From: Saccharomonospora cyanea NA-134
GTDB lineage: Bacteria; Actinomycetota; Actinomycetes; Mycobacteriales; Pseudonocardiaceae
Direction of reading: 5' to 3'
DNA: 64,000 bases
Assembly: GCF_000244975.1 (NCBI RefSeq)
Contig: NZ_CM001440.1
Coordinates: 2,402,325-2,466,324 of the forward strand
Part shown: piece by piece, positions 35,290-43,434 of the stretch
Position numbering within the stretch: the first letter of the stretch is position 1
Layout of the letters: every line of letters starts with the position of its first letter
Notes under the pieces: model-generated
Told to the model about the DNA's origin: nothing
Databases searched by the model: none
The model's input: the letters and a program-made list of their open reading frames with translations, nothing else
Position numbers and translations under genes: made by a program

Positions 35290-36021
35290 ATGAAGGCGGT
35301 CACTCTCGAACGCGCCGCGCGCTCGGCGCTGGACGAGGTCTACGACCCCGAGCTCGACGAACCCGTCACCGATCTCGGGTTCGTCCGTTCCGTGGAGGCG
35401 ACGGAGGACGGTGTGGTCATCGTGCACCTGAGGTTGCCGACGTCGTTCTGTTCCCCGAACTTCGCCTACCTCATGGCGGCCGATGCGAAGGACGCCCTCC
35501 AGCGACTGGACTCCGTGCGGCGGGCCGTGGTCTTCCTCGACGACCACCACGACTCCGACCGCATCAACCGCGGCCTGGCCGCCGACGCGGGCTACCTCGG
35601 GACCTTCGGTCCGGAGGCCAGCGAGGGGCTGGAGGAACTGCGCCTGACGTTTCGCCGGAAGGCCCACACGGCAGCCATGGAGCGCGCGCTCACGGAACTG
35701 CTGCGGGGTGACCCGAGACTCACCGAGAACGACCTGCACGGCGTGGCCCTCGGTGACCTTCCCGAAGGACGAGCGCGTGACAGCCTGCTCCGTCGTCGGA
35801 AGGCACTGGGACTCGGTGTCGCACCGACAGCGCGTGTCCTCGTCGATGACACCGGGCAGTCCTATCCGAAACACGAGTTGCCCGTGCGGCTGCGGTACGC
35901 GCGTTCCGTGCGCATCTCGATCGACGGAAACGCGCACTTCTGCCGTGGCCTGCTCCGCACGCGTTACCCGGGCGCGGAGAGGGAGCAGACGCCACGGGCC
36001 GCAGAGTTCGACCCTCAGTGA
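35290..36021 (+). CDS. DUF59/MIP18-family (PaaD-like) protein with C-terminal extension
   Basis: 243 aa starting two bases after the amidohydrolase stop. Residues 1-90 are a DUF59 domain (LDEVYDPELDEPVTDLGFVRSV, and LRLPTSFCSPNFAYLMA with C54), the metal-sulfur cluster assembly fold. The remaining 150 residues form a charged, mainly helical extension ending ISIDGNAHFCRGLLRTRYP. DUF59 proteins of this kind accompany monooxygenase operons and may help metal-centre assembly; that role is inferred from synteny. Confidence 0.82.
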   Translation: MKAVTLERAARSALDEVYDPELDEPVTDLGFVRSVEATEDGVVIVHLRLPTSFCSPNFAYLMAADAKDALQRLDSVRRAVVFLDDHHDSDRINRGLAADAGYLGTFGPEASEGLEELRLTFRRKAHTAAMERALTELLRGDPRLTENDLHGVALGDLPEGRARDSLLRRRKALGLGVAPTARVLVDDTGQSYPKHELPVRLRYARSVRISIDGNAHFCRGLLRTRYPGAEREQTPRAAEFDPQ

Positions 36022-36034
36022 AGGAGACACTCCC

Positions 36035-37060
36035 ATGAAGGCTGTCCAGGTCGTCGGATACGGCGAGCCGCCACGACTGACCGACGTACCGGAACCGAAG
36101 ATCACCTCGCCGTACGACGTGGTGGTGAAGCTCGGTGGGGCCGGTGTGTGCCGAACCGATCTGCACATCCTCGAGGGCCAGTGGGCCCGGAAGTCCGGCG
36201 TGACGCTGCCATACACGATCGGCCACGAGAACGCGGGCTGGGTGCACGCGGTGGGCAGCGCGGTCACCAACGTCGCAGAGGGCGACCCGGTGATCCTGCA
36301 CCCGCTGGTCACGTGCGGTCTGTGCCGGGCCTGCCGCGCCGGTGACGATGTCCACTGTGAGCAGTCGTTGTTCCCGGGCATCGACACGGCTGGCGGATAC
36401 GCCGAGTACGTGAAGACCTCGGCGCGCAGCGTGGTGACCCTCGATCCGGCCTTGCGGCCCGCGGACGTCGCGGCGTTGGCCGACGCCGGGTTGACCGCCT
36501 ACCACGCGGCGGCCAAGGCCGCGCGCACGCTGCGGCCGGGCCACCGCTGCGTCGTGATCGGGGCGGGCGGGCTCGGGCACATCGGTATCCAGGTGCTGAA
36601 GGCGCTCACGGCCGCCGAGCTGATCGTGGTGGACCGCAACGAGGACGCGGTCGGCCTCGGTCGCGAGGTCGGGGCCGACCACGGTGTCGTCGCGGACGGC
36701 TCGCAGGTGGAGCACGTCCTCGATCTCACGGGCGGGCACGGCGCCGAGGTCGTCGTGGACTTCGTCGGCGAGGGCGGAGCGACCGCCGACGGGGTGCGCA
36801 TGCTGCGGAGGGCCGGCGACTACCACGTGGTCGGCTACGGCGAGAACCTCGACGTGCCCACCATTGACATCATCGCCTCGGAGATCAACTTCATCGGCAA
36901 CCTCGTCGGGTCGTACACCGATCTCTGCGAACTCATGGTGCTGGCCGCCCAGGGACACGTCCGGCTGCACACCGCCACCTACCCACTCGACAGGTTTCAG
37001 GACGCGCTGGACGACCTCGACACGGGCCGGGTCCGCGGTCGAGCGGTTCTCGTGCCGTGA
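36035..37060 (+). CDS. Zinc-dependent NAD(P) alcohol dehydrogenase (MDR family)
   Basis: 341 aa with AAGGAG upstream. Catalytic zinc ligands C39 and H64-E65 (IGHENAGWV) and four structural zinc cysteines (C94, C97, C100, C108) are present. The cofactor fold carries VVIGAGGLGHIGIQVLKA. An adh of this type is part of mim/prm alkane-oxidation clusters, where it oxidises secondary alcohols such as 2-propanol. That substrate is plausible here but unproven. It is 13 bp after the DUF59 gene, in the same operon. Confidence 0.92.
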   Translation: MKAVQVVGYGEPPRLTDVPEPKITSPYDVVVKLGGAGVCRTDLHILEGQWARKSGVTLPYTIGHENAGWVHAVGSAVTNVAEGDPVILHPLVTCGLCRACRAGDDVHCEQSLFPGIDTAGGYAEYVKTSARSVVTLDPALRPADVAALADAGLTAYHAAAKAARTLRPGHRCVVIGAGGLGHIGIQVLKALTAAELIVVDRNEDAVGLGREVGADHGVVADGSQVEHVLDLTGGHGAEVVVDFVGEGGATADGVRMLRRAGDYHVVGYGENLDVPTIDIIASEINFIGNLVGSYTDLCELMVLAAQGHVRLHTATYPLDRFQDALDDLDTGRVRGRAVLVP

Positions 37061-37076
37061 CGACGAAGGGAACCCG

Positions 37077-37406
37077 ATGATTTTCATCACCGCGAAGTTC
37101 CGGGTGCTTCCCGAGTACGCCGACCGGTGGCCGGAGATCAGCGCGGACTTCACTCAGGCGACCCGCGCCGAGCCGGGCTGCCTGTGGTTCGACTGGTCGC
37201 GCAGCGTCGACGACCCCACGGAGTACGTCCTCGTGGAGGCCTTCCGCGACGAGGACGCCGGGGCGGCCCACGTGCAGTCGGAGCACTTCCGCACCGCGCA
37301 GCGCATGTTGCCTCCGCGCCTGGCCGAGACCCCTCGCATCGTCAACACCACCGTCGAGCAGGACGACTGGTCGGAACTCGGGGAGCTCGCCGTTCCCGAA
37401 CGCTGA
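37077..37406 (+). CDS. Antibiotic biosynthesis monooxygenase (ABM)-domain protein
   Basis: 109 aa, MIFITAKFRVLPEYADRWPEI then FTQATRAEPGCLWFDWSRS. The ferredoxin-like ABM fold is complete: YVLVEAFRDEDAGAAHVQSEHFRTA and the ending RIVNTTVEQ. Such small proteins oxidise quinols without cofactors or act as dimeric binding proteins (YgiN-like). It lies 16 bp after the alcohol dehydrogenase and 43 bp before the SDR, so it belongs to the same operon. The substrate is unknown. Confidence 0.87.
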   Translation: MIFITAKFRVLPEYADRWPEISADFTQATRAEPGCLWFDWSRSVDDPTEYVLVEAFRDEDAGAAHVQSEHFRTAQRMLPPRLAETPRIVNTTVEQDDWSELGELAVPER

Positions 37407-37449
37407 CGTGTCCGCGGCAGCGCAACCCACCCCACGAAGGAGAACGGAC

Positions 37450-38241
37450 ATGACCACAGCAGGGCAGGCGCGCGTCGCGCTGGTGACGGGCGCGGCACGG
37501 GGTATCGGCAGGGCGATCGCGTTGCGCCTGGCCGAGGACGGTCTCGACGTCGCCGTCAACGACGTCGAGGCAGGCGAGGCGCGGCTTCACGAGGTGGCCG
37601 ACGAGATCGCCGGACTGGGCAGGAGGTCGGCGGCCGTGGTCGCCGACGTGTCGGAGCCGCAGGCCGTGGAGTCGATGGTGGAGCGCGTGGTGAGCGAGTT
37701 GGGCCACCTCGACGTGATGGTGGCCAACGCGGGTATCGCGCACGTCAAACCGCTCCTGGAGGTTACGTCCGAGGAGTTCGACCACCTGATGGCGATCAAT
37801 CTGCGCGGCGTGTACCTGTGCTACACCGCCGCGGCCCGGCAGATGATCGCCCAGGGTGGTGGCGGCAAGATCATCGGAGCGGCGTCGATCGTCGGCTACC
37901 GGCCGTTCCCGCTGCTCGGCCACTACTCGGCGTCGAAGTGGGCGGTCAGGGGACTGACGCAGGCCGCCGCGATGGAGTGGGCCCAGCACGGCATCACGGT
38001 GAACGCCTACTGTCCGGGCATCGTGGGCACCGCCATGTGGGACTACATCGACGAGAAGCTCGCCGAGAACGAGGGGCTGCGCAAGGGTGCGGCGATCAGC
38101 AAGTACTCGGAACTGATCCACCTCGGCCGGGTGTCGGTTCCGGAGGACGTGTCCAAGTTCGTGTCGTACCTGGCCTCGCCAGACTCCGATTACATGACAG
38201 GGCAGTCGGTGATGATCGACGGAGGTATCCAGTTTTCCTGA
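37450..38241 (+). CDS. Short-chain dehydrogenase/reductase (acetoin/diol dehydrogenase-like)
   Basis: 263 aa from the ATG at 37450 (GAAGGAGA site). Classical SDR motifs: TGAARGIGRAIAL (cofactor), VANAGIAHVKP, catalytic SIVGYRPFPLLGHYSASKWAV with Ser, Tyr and Lys, and NAYCPGIVGTAMWD. The overall pattern (KYSELIHLGRVSVPEDVSKFVSYLAS) is close to diacetyl/acetoin and butanediol dehydrogenases. It is the last gene of the cassette, ended by a 12-bp hairpin. Together with the MDR dehydrogenase it suggests oxidation of small alcohols or ketols. Confidence 0.92.
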   Translation: MTTAGQARVALVTGAARGIGRAIALRLAEDGLDVAVNDVEAGEARLHEVADEIAGLGRRSAAVVADVSEPQAVESMVERVVSELGHLDVMVANAGIAHVKPLLEVTSEEFDHLMAINLRGVYLCYTAAARQMIAQGGGGKIIGAASIVGYRPFPLLGHYSASKWAVRGLTQAAAMEWAQHGITVNAYCPGIVGTAMWDYIDEKLAENEGLRKGAAISKYSELIHLGRVSVPEDVSKFVSYLASPDSDYMTGQSVMIDGGIQFS

Positions 38242-38260
38242 CCGTCCCGGCACCACGCAG

Positions 38261-38296
38261 GCTCGCACGGCCCGGGGCGTCCGCGGCCGTGCGAGC
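38261..38296 (+). terminator. Perfect 12-bp hairpin ending the amidohydrolase-SDR operon
   Basis: GCTCGCACGGCC (38261-38272) pairs exactly with GGCCGTGCGAGC (38285-38296), 12-nt loop, 20 bp after the SDR stop. A clear actinobacterial-type terminator. Confidence 0.75.
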
Positions 38297-38385
38297 AGTC
38301 GCCGGTGGCAGGGAAGGGCATGGGGTCCACGACTGTCGCTGGGGAGTTCGGCGACGAGGCACCGGGCTCGTGGCATGATGCGCTC

Positions 38386-38625
38386 GTGTCCACGAGTGAG
38401 TGGTTTGTCCGCATTCACAACGACGAGGTCACTTCGGCCCTCGTGGTGATGGACGTTCTGCACCGGCTCTGTGACCTCCCCTGGCCGGAGGCGATCGATA
38501 TGACCCGGACGGTGCACTGGGGGCGGTGGGCCGACGTCGCCGCGCGCGCGAGCCGGGCACAGGCCGAGGAGCTCGCCGTTGCCCTGCAACGGTACGGCCT
38601 TCGTACGACGGTGTGGTGCCGATGA
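38386..38625 (+). CDS. ClpS-like adaptor protein
   Basis: 79 aa from a GTG at 38386; CATGAT at 38374-38379 fits a -10 element, implying a leaderless mRNA (ATG 38320 would add 22 residues). WFVRIHNDEVTSALVVMDVLHRL and the C-terminal AEELAVALQRYGLRTTVWC match the ClpS fold, which hands N-degron substrates to ClpAP/ClpCP. The usual hydrophobic pocket sequence is poorly kept, so it may be a diverged paralogue and not the housekeeping ClpS. Its stop overlaps the next ATG. Confidence 0.72.
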   Translation: MSTSEWFVRIHNDEVTSALVVMDVLHRLCDLPWPEAIDMTRTVHWGRWADVAARASRAQAEELAVALQRYGLRTTVWCR

Positions 38626-39116
38626 CCGGTGACACCGCCTGGCACGACGTCACCCCGGACTACTTCGACGCCGTCGCCGTCGCTGGAGGAGTCGCGGTGC
38701 GGATGGGGACGAACGTCGCCGCGACCCTGCACCACCACGCCGACCGGCTCGTGCGGGTCCTCGAGGGCGAGGACGGTGACGAGCGAACTCTCGCGCACCT
38801 GTCGACGTCTATGCCGACCGGGCGGCGTCGGACGGGTTCCGGCTTCGGCACGCGGCCCGGCTGCGGGACAGCACGACGCCGCGGCGGGTACGCGACCAGC
38901 TCGCGGCCGCGCCCAACCACGTGTTGTCGCCGCCCGAGGTGCACGACTGGCTGGTCACCTTCGCTCTGGCCCGGTACGTGGACCCGCCCCCGCGCTCGTG
39001 GTGGCGGCGCACACGAGGCAGGCTGCGACCTCGCAGGCCGGTGGTTCGTCCACGTGCAGGACACCCTCGTCCTCGCGGCGAACCCCGAGCTCGCGCGGTA
39101 CGACCTGAGGCTCTGA
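38622..39116 (+). pseudogene. Frame-disrupted gene of unknown function coupled to ClpS-like gene
   Basis: The ATG overlaps the ClpS-like stop (ATGA). The first frame gives MTGDTAWHDVTPDYFDAVAV and then RLVRVLEGEDGDERTLAHL. Protein-like sequence then continues in the +1 frame (VDVYADRAASDGFRLRHAAR, and HVLSPPEVHDWLVTFALARYVDPPP) and returns to the first frame for CDLAGRWFVHVQDTLVLAANPELARYDLRL. Two compensating frameshifts are therefore needed. Whether this is decay or sequencing error cannot be told here. I do not recognise the protein; its position after ClpS recalls DUF2017 genes, but the sequence does not clearly match. Confidence 0.5.
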
Positions 39117-39131
39117 GCCGCCGGAGAAGGG

Positions 39132-40358
39132 TCAGGGGTGGATCACGTACACGATGCCACCCGGACCGCCCGCCACCCCGCCGTCAGCGGTGCGCCGCTG
39201 GGTGCGCTGCCACACGGTCTCGAACTGGTCGCGCCGGTAGACGTTGCGCACGCCTTCGTTGGTGTCGGACGCCGGGTCGTTGACGATGACGTCGCCCTCG
39301 GGCGTGAAGCCGACGACCACCATGAGGTGGCCGTCGGTGCCGTATCCCGCGCCGTCGAGTTCGCTCTCCAGGAAGGACACCGACGTGACGACGGGGACGC
39401 CCCTGGCGACGTAGCGTTCGAGTTCGGCCAGCGAGTGCAGGCGCGTGACGTGGCCGCGCAACCCGTAGTGAGCGGCGTAGGCCGTGTTGAACGGCCAGTT
39501 GCCCGTGCCTTCGTACGAGTAGTCGTACGTGTGGCGCGCGGCGTGGGCCACCGTCGGGTCCACGTAGTCGTCGGGCAACCACGACAGCTCCGAGTCCTCG
39601 GGGCCGCGTCCCCAGTACTCGACGACCATCTCGGTCGACGTGGGGCTGCACCAGTTCTGACCGCCTCCGCCGTACTCAGGGTAGTTGCCCGAGTGGAGGT
39701 TCTGCGCGTAGCGCGGAACGGGCAGCTCGATCCCCCTGGCCACTCCGGGCCTCGACGTGGGAACCGTGAATCGGTCGGGCACCGCCGACGTCATCGCGCC
39801 GACCGCGCGAACCCTCGGCGTGGCCGACGAGGACTCCTGGCGGTGCAGCGTCACCCGCAGCCGGTACGAACGGAACGACACGCCGTCGGCGGCAGCGAGC
39901 GTGTCCACGTACACGGCGGCGTGCTCGTCCCGCTGCCCGGCCACCGTGGTGCGCTCGATGTCGTCGTCGCCGAACGCCCACTTCCCCAGCACGTACCAGG
40001 CCGTGTGCTCGCCGGTGTCGGTGCGCGCGGCGGCCTCGATCGTCACCCAGGTACCGTCCGGCGTGGTGGCGTTCCAGGACGCGACGAGTTCGGTGGCGTC
40101 GAAGCCCTGCTCGTACCACGGCGACGTCCAGCGACCGTACTCCGAGCCGTCGCCGGCCCGTGTCGGCCGGGTGAGCCGGAGCCCGGTGCCGGTGGCCCGT
40201 ACCCCGTCGGCCTCCCCGTGTCGGAACGCGGTCACACCCGACCACTCGTGATAGTCGATCTCCTCGTGGCCCGTGCTCGCCGCCGTGGCGGCGGGAGCGG
40301 TGAGCGTGGCCGCGACGGTGACGGCGGCGAGGGTGAACGAGAGCAGGCTCCTGCGCAT
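39132..40358 (-). CDS. Secreted C39-like (peptidase_C39_2) cysteine peptidase family protein
   Basis: 408 aa with a Sec signal (1-26, ending ATAAS). An N-terminal beta-rich domain (about 30-200: FDATELVASWNATTPDGTWV) is followed by a C39_2 papain-like domain. The probable nucleophile Cys lies in GGGQNWCSPTSTEMVVEYWG and the His in GHLMVVVGFTPEGDVIVNDPAS. These domains cut Gly-Gly-type sites or are diverged, non-processing relatives secreted to the cell surface. No ABC transporter or precursor peptide is adjacent, so bacteriocin processing is unlikely. Confidence 0.88.
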   Translation of the reverse strand: MRRSLLSFTLAAVTVAATLTAPAATAASTGHEEIDYHEWSGVTAFRHGEADGVRATGTGLRLTRPTRAGDGSEYGRWTSPWYEQGFDATELVASWNATTPDGTWVTIEAAARTDTGEHTAWYVLGKWAFGDDDIERTTVAGQRDEHAAVYVDTLAAADGVSFRSYRLRVTLHRQESSSATPRVRAVGAMTSAVPDRFTVPTSRPGVARGIELPVPRYAQNLHSGNYPEYGGGGQNWCSPTSTEMVVEYWGRGPEDSELSWLPDDYVDPTVAHAARHTYDYSYEGTGNWPFNTAYAAHYGLRGHVTRLHSLAELERYVARGVPVVTSVSFLESELDGAGYGTDGHLMVVVGFTPEGDVIVNDPASDTNEGVRNVYRRDQFETVWQRTQRRTADGGVAGGPGGIVYVIHP

Positions 40359-40513
40359 GGCCGGTGATTTTCGTCATGCTCGCGCAAGGTGTAAACCGCT
40401 TTCCGGGTGAGCGGGGGACGCTGTTCCCGCTCCGGGCACGCGCGAGATACTGCCCGGTGAGGCCGCGTTCGTGGCCCCAGCCCGACCTTCGGTTTTCCCA
40501 CGAGGAGACTTGA

Positions 40514-42448
40514 GTGACTGCTCAGATCGAGACGCACGAGTTCCAGGCGGAGGCCCGCCAGCTCCTGCAACTGATGGTCCACTCCATCTACTCGAACAAG
40601 GACATCTTCCTGCGTGAGCTCATCTCGAACGCCTCCGACGCGCTGGACAAGCTGCGCCTGGAGACGTTCCGCGACAAGAGTCTGGCCGGTGCCGACGGCA
40701 TCGACATCGACGACCTGCACATCGACCTGGAGGTCGACCGGGCCGCGCGGACGCTCACCATCCGCGACAACGGCATCGGCATGTCGCGCGACGAGGTGGT
40801 CGGGCTCATCGGCACGATCGCGAAGTCGGGGACCGGTGAGCTGATCAAGAAACTGCGGGAGGCGAAGAACGCCGACAGCGCGGCCACCGGTGAACTCATC
40901 GGACAGTTCGGCGTCGGGTTCTACTCGGCGTTCATGGTCGCCGACACGGTCACGCTCGTGACGAGGAAGGCCGGGCAGACCGAGGTGACGCGCTGGGCGT
41001 CCGACGGCAGCGGCACCTACACGGTGGAGGCCGTCACCGACGAGACCGAGGTCGGCGTGGGCACCACGATCACCCTGCACCTCAAGCCCGAGGACGCGGA
41101 GGACCAGCTCCACGACTACACCTCCGAGTCCGTGCTGCGCGAGATCGTGCGGCGCTACTCCGACTTCGTCACCTGGCCGATCCGGTTGCGGACCGAGAAG
41201 ACCGAGGACGGCAGGACCACGCACGAGTGGGAGACGCTCAACTCCCGCAAGGCCCTGTGGGCGCGGCCGAAGGACGAGGTCTCCGAGGAGGAGTACCGCG
41301 AGTTCTACAAGCACATCAGCCACGACTGGCTCGACCCGCTGCGGACCATCTCGGTGAAGGCCGAGGGGACGTTCGAATACCAGGCGCTGCTGTTCCTGCC
41401 GTCGCGCGCACCGATGGACCTGTACTACCGCGATGCCAAGCGCGGGGTGCAGCTCTACGTCAAGCGTGTCTTCATCATGGACAACTGCGAGGCGCTGGTC
41501 CCGGACTACCTGCGTTTCGTCAAGGGCGTGGTGGACGCCGCGGACCTCTCGCTCAACGTGTCGCGCGAGATCCTGCAGCAGGACCGCCACATCCGGCTCA
41601 TGCGGCGGCGTCTGGTGAAGAAGGTCCTCGGTGCCGTCAAGGAGATGATGACCGACGACCGGGGCCGCTACGACACCTTCTGGCGGGAGTTCGGCCGCGT
41701 CGTCAAGGAGGGCCTCGTCGAGGACCCGGACAACCGCAAGGCCATCCTCGACATCGCGTCGTTCGCCTCCACCCACTCGGCCGACGAACTGACGACCTTG
41801 CGTGACTACGTGGACCGCGCGAAGGACGGCCAGGACCACATCTACTACCTGACCGGGGCCTCGCGGGCGGTGGTGGAGAACTCACCGCACATGGAGGCGT
41901 TCCGCGCGAAGGGACTGGAGGTGCTCGTCCTCACCGACCCCATCGACGAGTTCTGGGTCGAGCAGGTCGGCGAGTACGAGGGGAAGACGTTCACCTCGAT
42001 CGCCAAGGGCCAGGTCGACCTCGGCGCCGACGGCGACGAGGAGACCGGCGCGGAGAAGAAGGTCGACGAGAGCAGCTTCGACGCGCTGCGGGAATGGCTG
42101 ACGACCACGCTGGCCGACCAGGTCAAGGAGGTGCGGTTGTCGAACCGGCTCACCACCTCGCCCGCGTGTCTGGTCGGCGACACCTACGACATCCCGCCCG
42201 CGCTGGCGAGGATGTACCAGCAGGCCGGGCAGGACGTGCCGGTGGCCAAGCGCATCCTGGAGCTGAACCCGGAGCACGTGCTGGTGACCGGGCTCCGCGA
42301 CGCCCATGCGGCGGGTGCCGAGGCCACCGCGCTGGCCGAGACGGCCGAGCTGCTGTACGGCATGGCGCTGCTGGCCGAGGGCAGTGAACTGCCCGACCCG
42401 CAGCGGTTCACCACGTTGCTGGCCAACCGCTTGGCCGGAGCGCTGTAG
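40514..42448 (+). CDS. htpG: Molecular chaperone HtpG (Hsp90)
   Basis: 644 aa from a GTG (CGAGGAGA site). The GHKL ATPase domain opens with ETHEFQAEARQLLQLMVHSI and has the Asn-containing ELISNASDALDKLR, DNGIGMSRDEV and GQFGVGFYSAFMVAD motifs. The middle domain includes FLPSRAPMDLY and YVKRVFIMD, and DLSLNVSREILQQ carries the catalytic-loop Arg. The C-terminal dimerisation domain covers about 510-644. Length and motif order are those of full bacterial Hsp90. It is not linked functionally to the neighbours. Confidence 0.97.
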   Translation: MTAQIETHEFQAEARQLLQLMVHSIYSNKDIFLRELISNASDALDKLRLETFRDKSLAGADGIDIDDLHIDLEVDRAARTLTIRDNGIGMSRDEVVGLIGTIAKSGTGELIKKLREAKNADSAATGELIGQFGVGFYSAFMVADTVTLVTRKAGQTEVTRWASDGSGTYTVEAVTDETEVGVGTTITLHLKPEDAEDQLHDYTSESVLREIVRRYSDFVTWPIRLRTEKTEDGRTTHEWETLNSRKALWARPKDEVSEEEYREFYKHISHDWLDPLRTISVKAEGTFEYQALLFLPSRAPMDLYYRDAKRGVQLYVKRVFIMDNCEALVPDYLRFVKGVVDAADLSLNVSREILQQDRHIRLMRRRLVKKVLGAVKEMMTDDRGRYDTFWREFGRVVKEGLVEDPDNRKAILDIASFASTHSADELTTLRDYVDRAKDGQDHIYYLTGASRAVVENSPHMEAFRAKGLEVLVLTDPIDEFWVEQVGEYEGKTFTSIAKGQVDLGADGDEETGAEKKVDESSFDALREWLTTTLADQVKEVRLSNRLTTSPACLVGDTYDIPPALARMYQQAGQDVPVAKRILELNPEHVLVTGLRDAHAAGAEATALAETAELLYGMALLAEGSELPDPQRFTTLLANRLAGAL

Positions 42449-42549
42449 GCGGTGCGCCGGGCCCTGTGTCCACCCTGTCCCTCCGTGTTCTTCGAAGGCA
42501 GCGGGGCCGGGGCCCGGCCGTTCGGGAACTTCCATCCCTCCACCGTTCA

Positions 42550-43434
42550 CTACAGCCGTAGTACCGTCCCGTCGGTCGCGATACCGGCGCCCGCCTCGAC
42601 GATCGTCGCGACTTCCGCCGACGACGGGTCGAGGACCGGGTTCGTGTTGTTGACGTGTGTGTAGAGCCATCGCGTGCGGCCGGGCATCCGGCGGATGCGG
42701 GCGAGACTGCCGTTCGGGCCCGCGACGGGAAGGTGTCCCATGGCGCTCTGGGCGGGGGAGGGGACGTCGCCGTGCGTGGTCGTGGCCATTTCCTCCGGCT
42801 CGTGGAAGGAGCCGTCGAGCAGGACGTAGTCGGCTCCCGCGCAGAACTCGTCGAAGCCCTCCGGCCACTGCGCGAGACACGGCGCGTACACGAGTGCGCC
42901 GCCGGTGGCGGTGTCCGTGAAGCGGTAGGCCACCACCCACGGTCCCTCCGCGACGACGTCCGCCGCGTACTTCGGTCGTTTGTCACTCACGGCCAGGACG
43001 TCCACCCGCAGGTTGCCGAGGAGCACGCCGCCGTCCAGCGGCTCCCACTCCCACGGGCGATAGGAGTCGACGATCTTCCGCGCGGCCACGCTGCCCAGCA
43101 CCGCCGCCGGAGCCCACACGCGCAGGCCTTCGGCCTCCTTCAACTGGAACAGTCCGAGCGTGTGGTCCAACTCGCCGTCGGTCAGGAACACGCCCCGCAG
43201 CGGTGTCTGCCGCGGCCCCGGCCCCGGGACCAGCGCTGGGCAGGCGGTGAGCTGGTGGCGGATGTCCGGGGAGGCGTTGACCAGGTACCACTCCGTGCCG
43301 TCGCCGCTGACCGCGAGGCAGTCCTGCGTGCGCGACACGGTGGTGCCCTCCCGGGCCGAGCAGCAGTTCGCGCAGGCGCAGTTCCACTGCGGTACTCCAC
43401 CGCCGGCCGCGGTGCCCAGCACGACGACCCTCAT
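42550..43434 (-). CDS. pqqB: PQQ biosynthesis protein PqqB
   Basis: 294 aa, MRVVVLGTAAGGGVPQWNC then ACANC, the invariant PqqB start. It is a metallo-beta-lactamase-fold protein (GVFLTDGELDHTLGLFQLKE, and LYTHVNNTNPVLDPSSAE at the end) reported to hydroxylate the tyrosine of the PQQ intermediate; the CxC-type cysteines after GVPQWN bind zinc. Its ATG overlaps the pqqE stop (ATGA), so it is the last gene of the operon. It is convergent with htpG. Confidence 0.96.
   Translation of the reverse strand: MRVVVLGTAAGGGVPQWNCACANCCSAREGTTVSRTQDCLAVSGDGTEWYLVNASPDIRHQLTACPALVPGPGPRQTPLRGVFLTDGELDHTLGLFQLKEAEGLRVWAPAAVLGSVAARKIVDSYRPWEWEPLDGGVLLGNLRVDVLAVSDKRPKYAADVVAEGPWVVAYRFTDTATGGALVYAPCLAQWPEGFDEFCAGADYVLLDGSFHEPEEMATTTHGDVPSPAQSAMGHLPVAGPNGSLARIRRMPGRTRWLYTHVNNTNPVLDPSSAEVATIVEAGAGIATDGTVLRL

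Noticed and set aside
39132-40358. Bacteriocin-processing C39 peptidase
   Set aside because: There is no ABC transporter domain or gene and no double-glycine precursor nearby; the protein has its own secretion signal.
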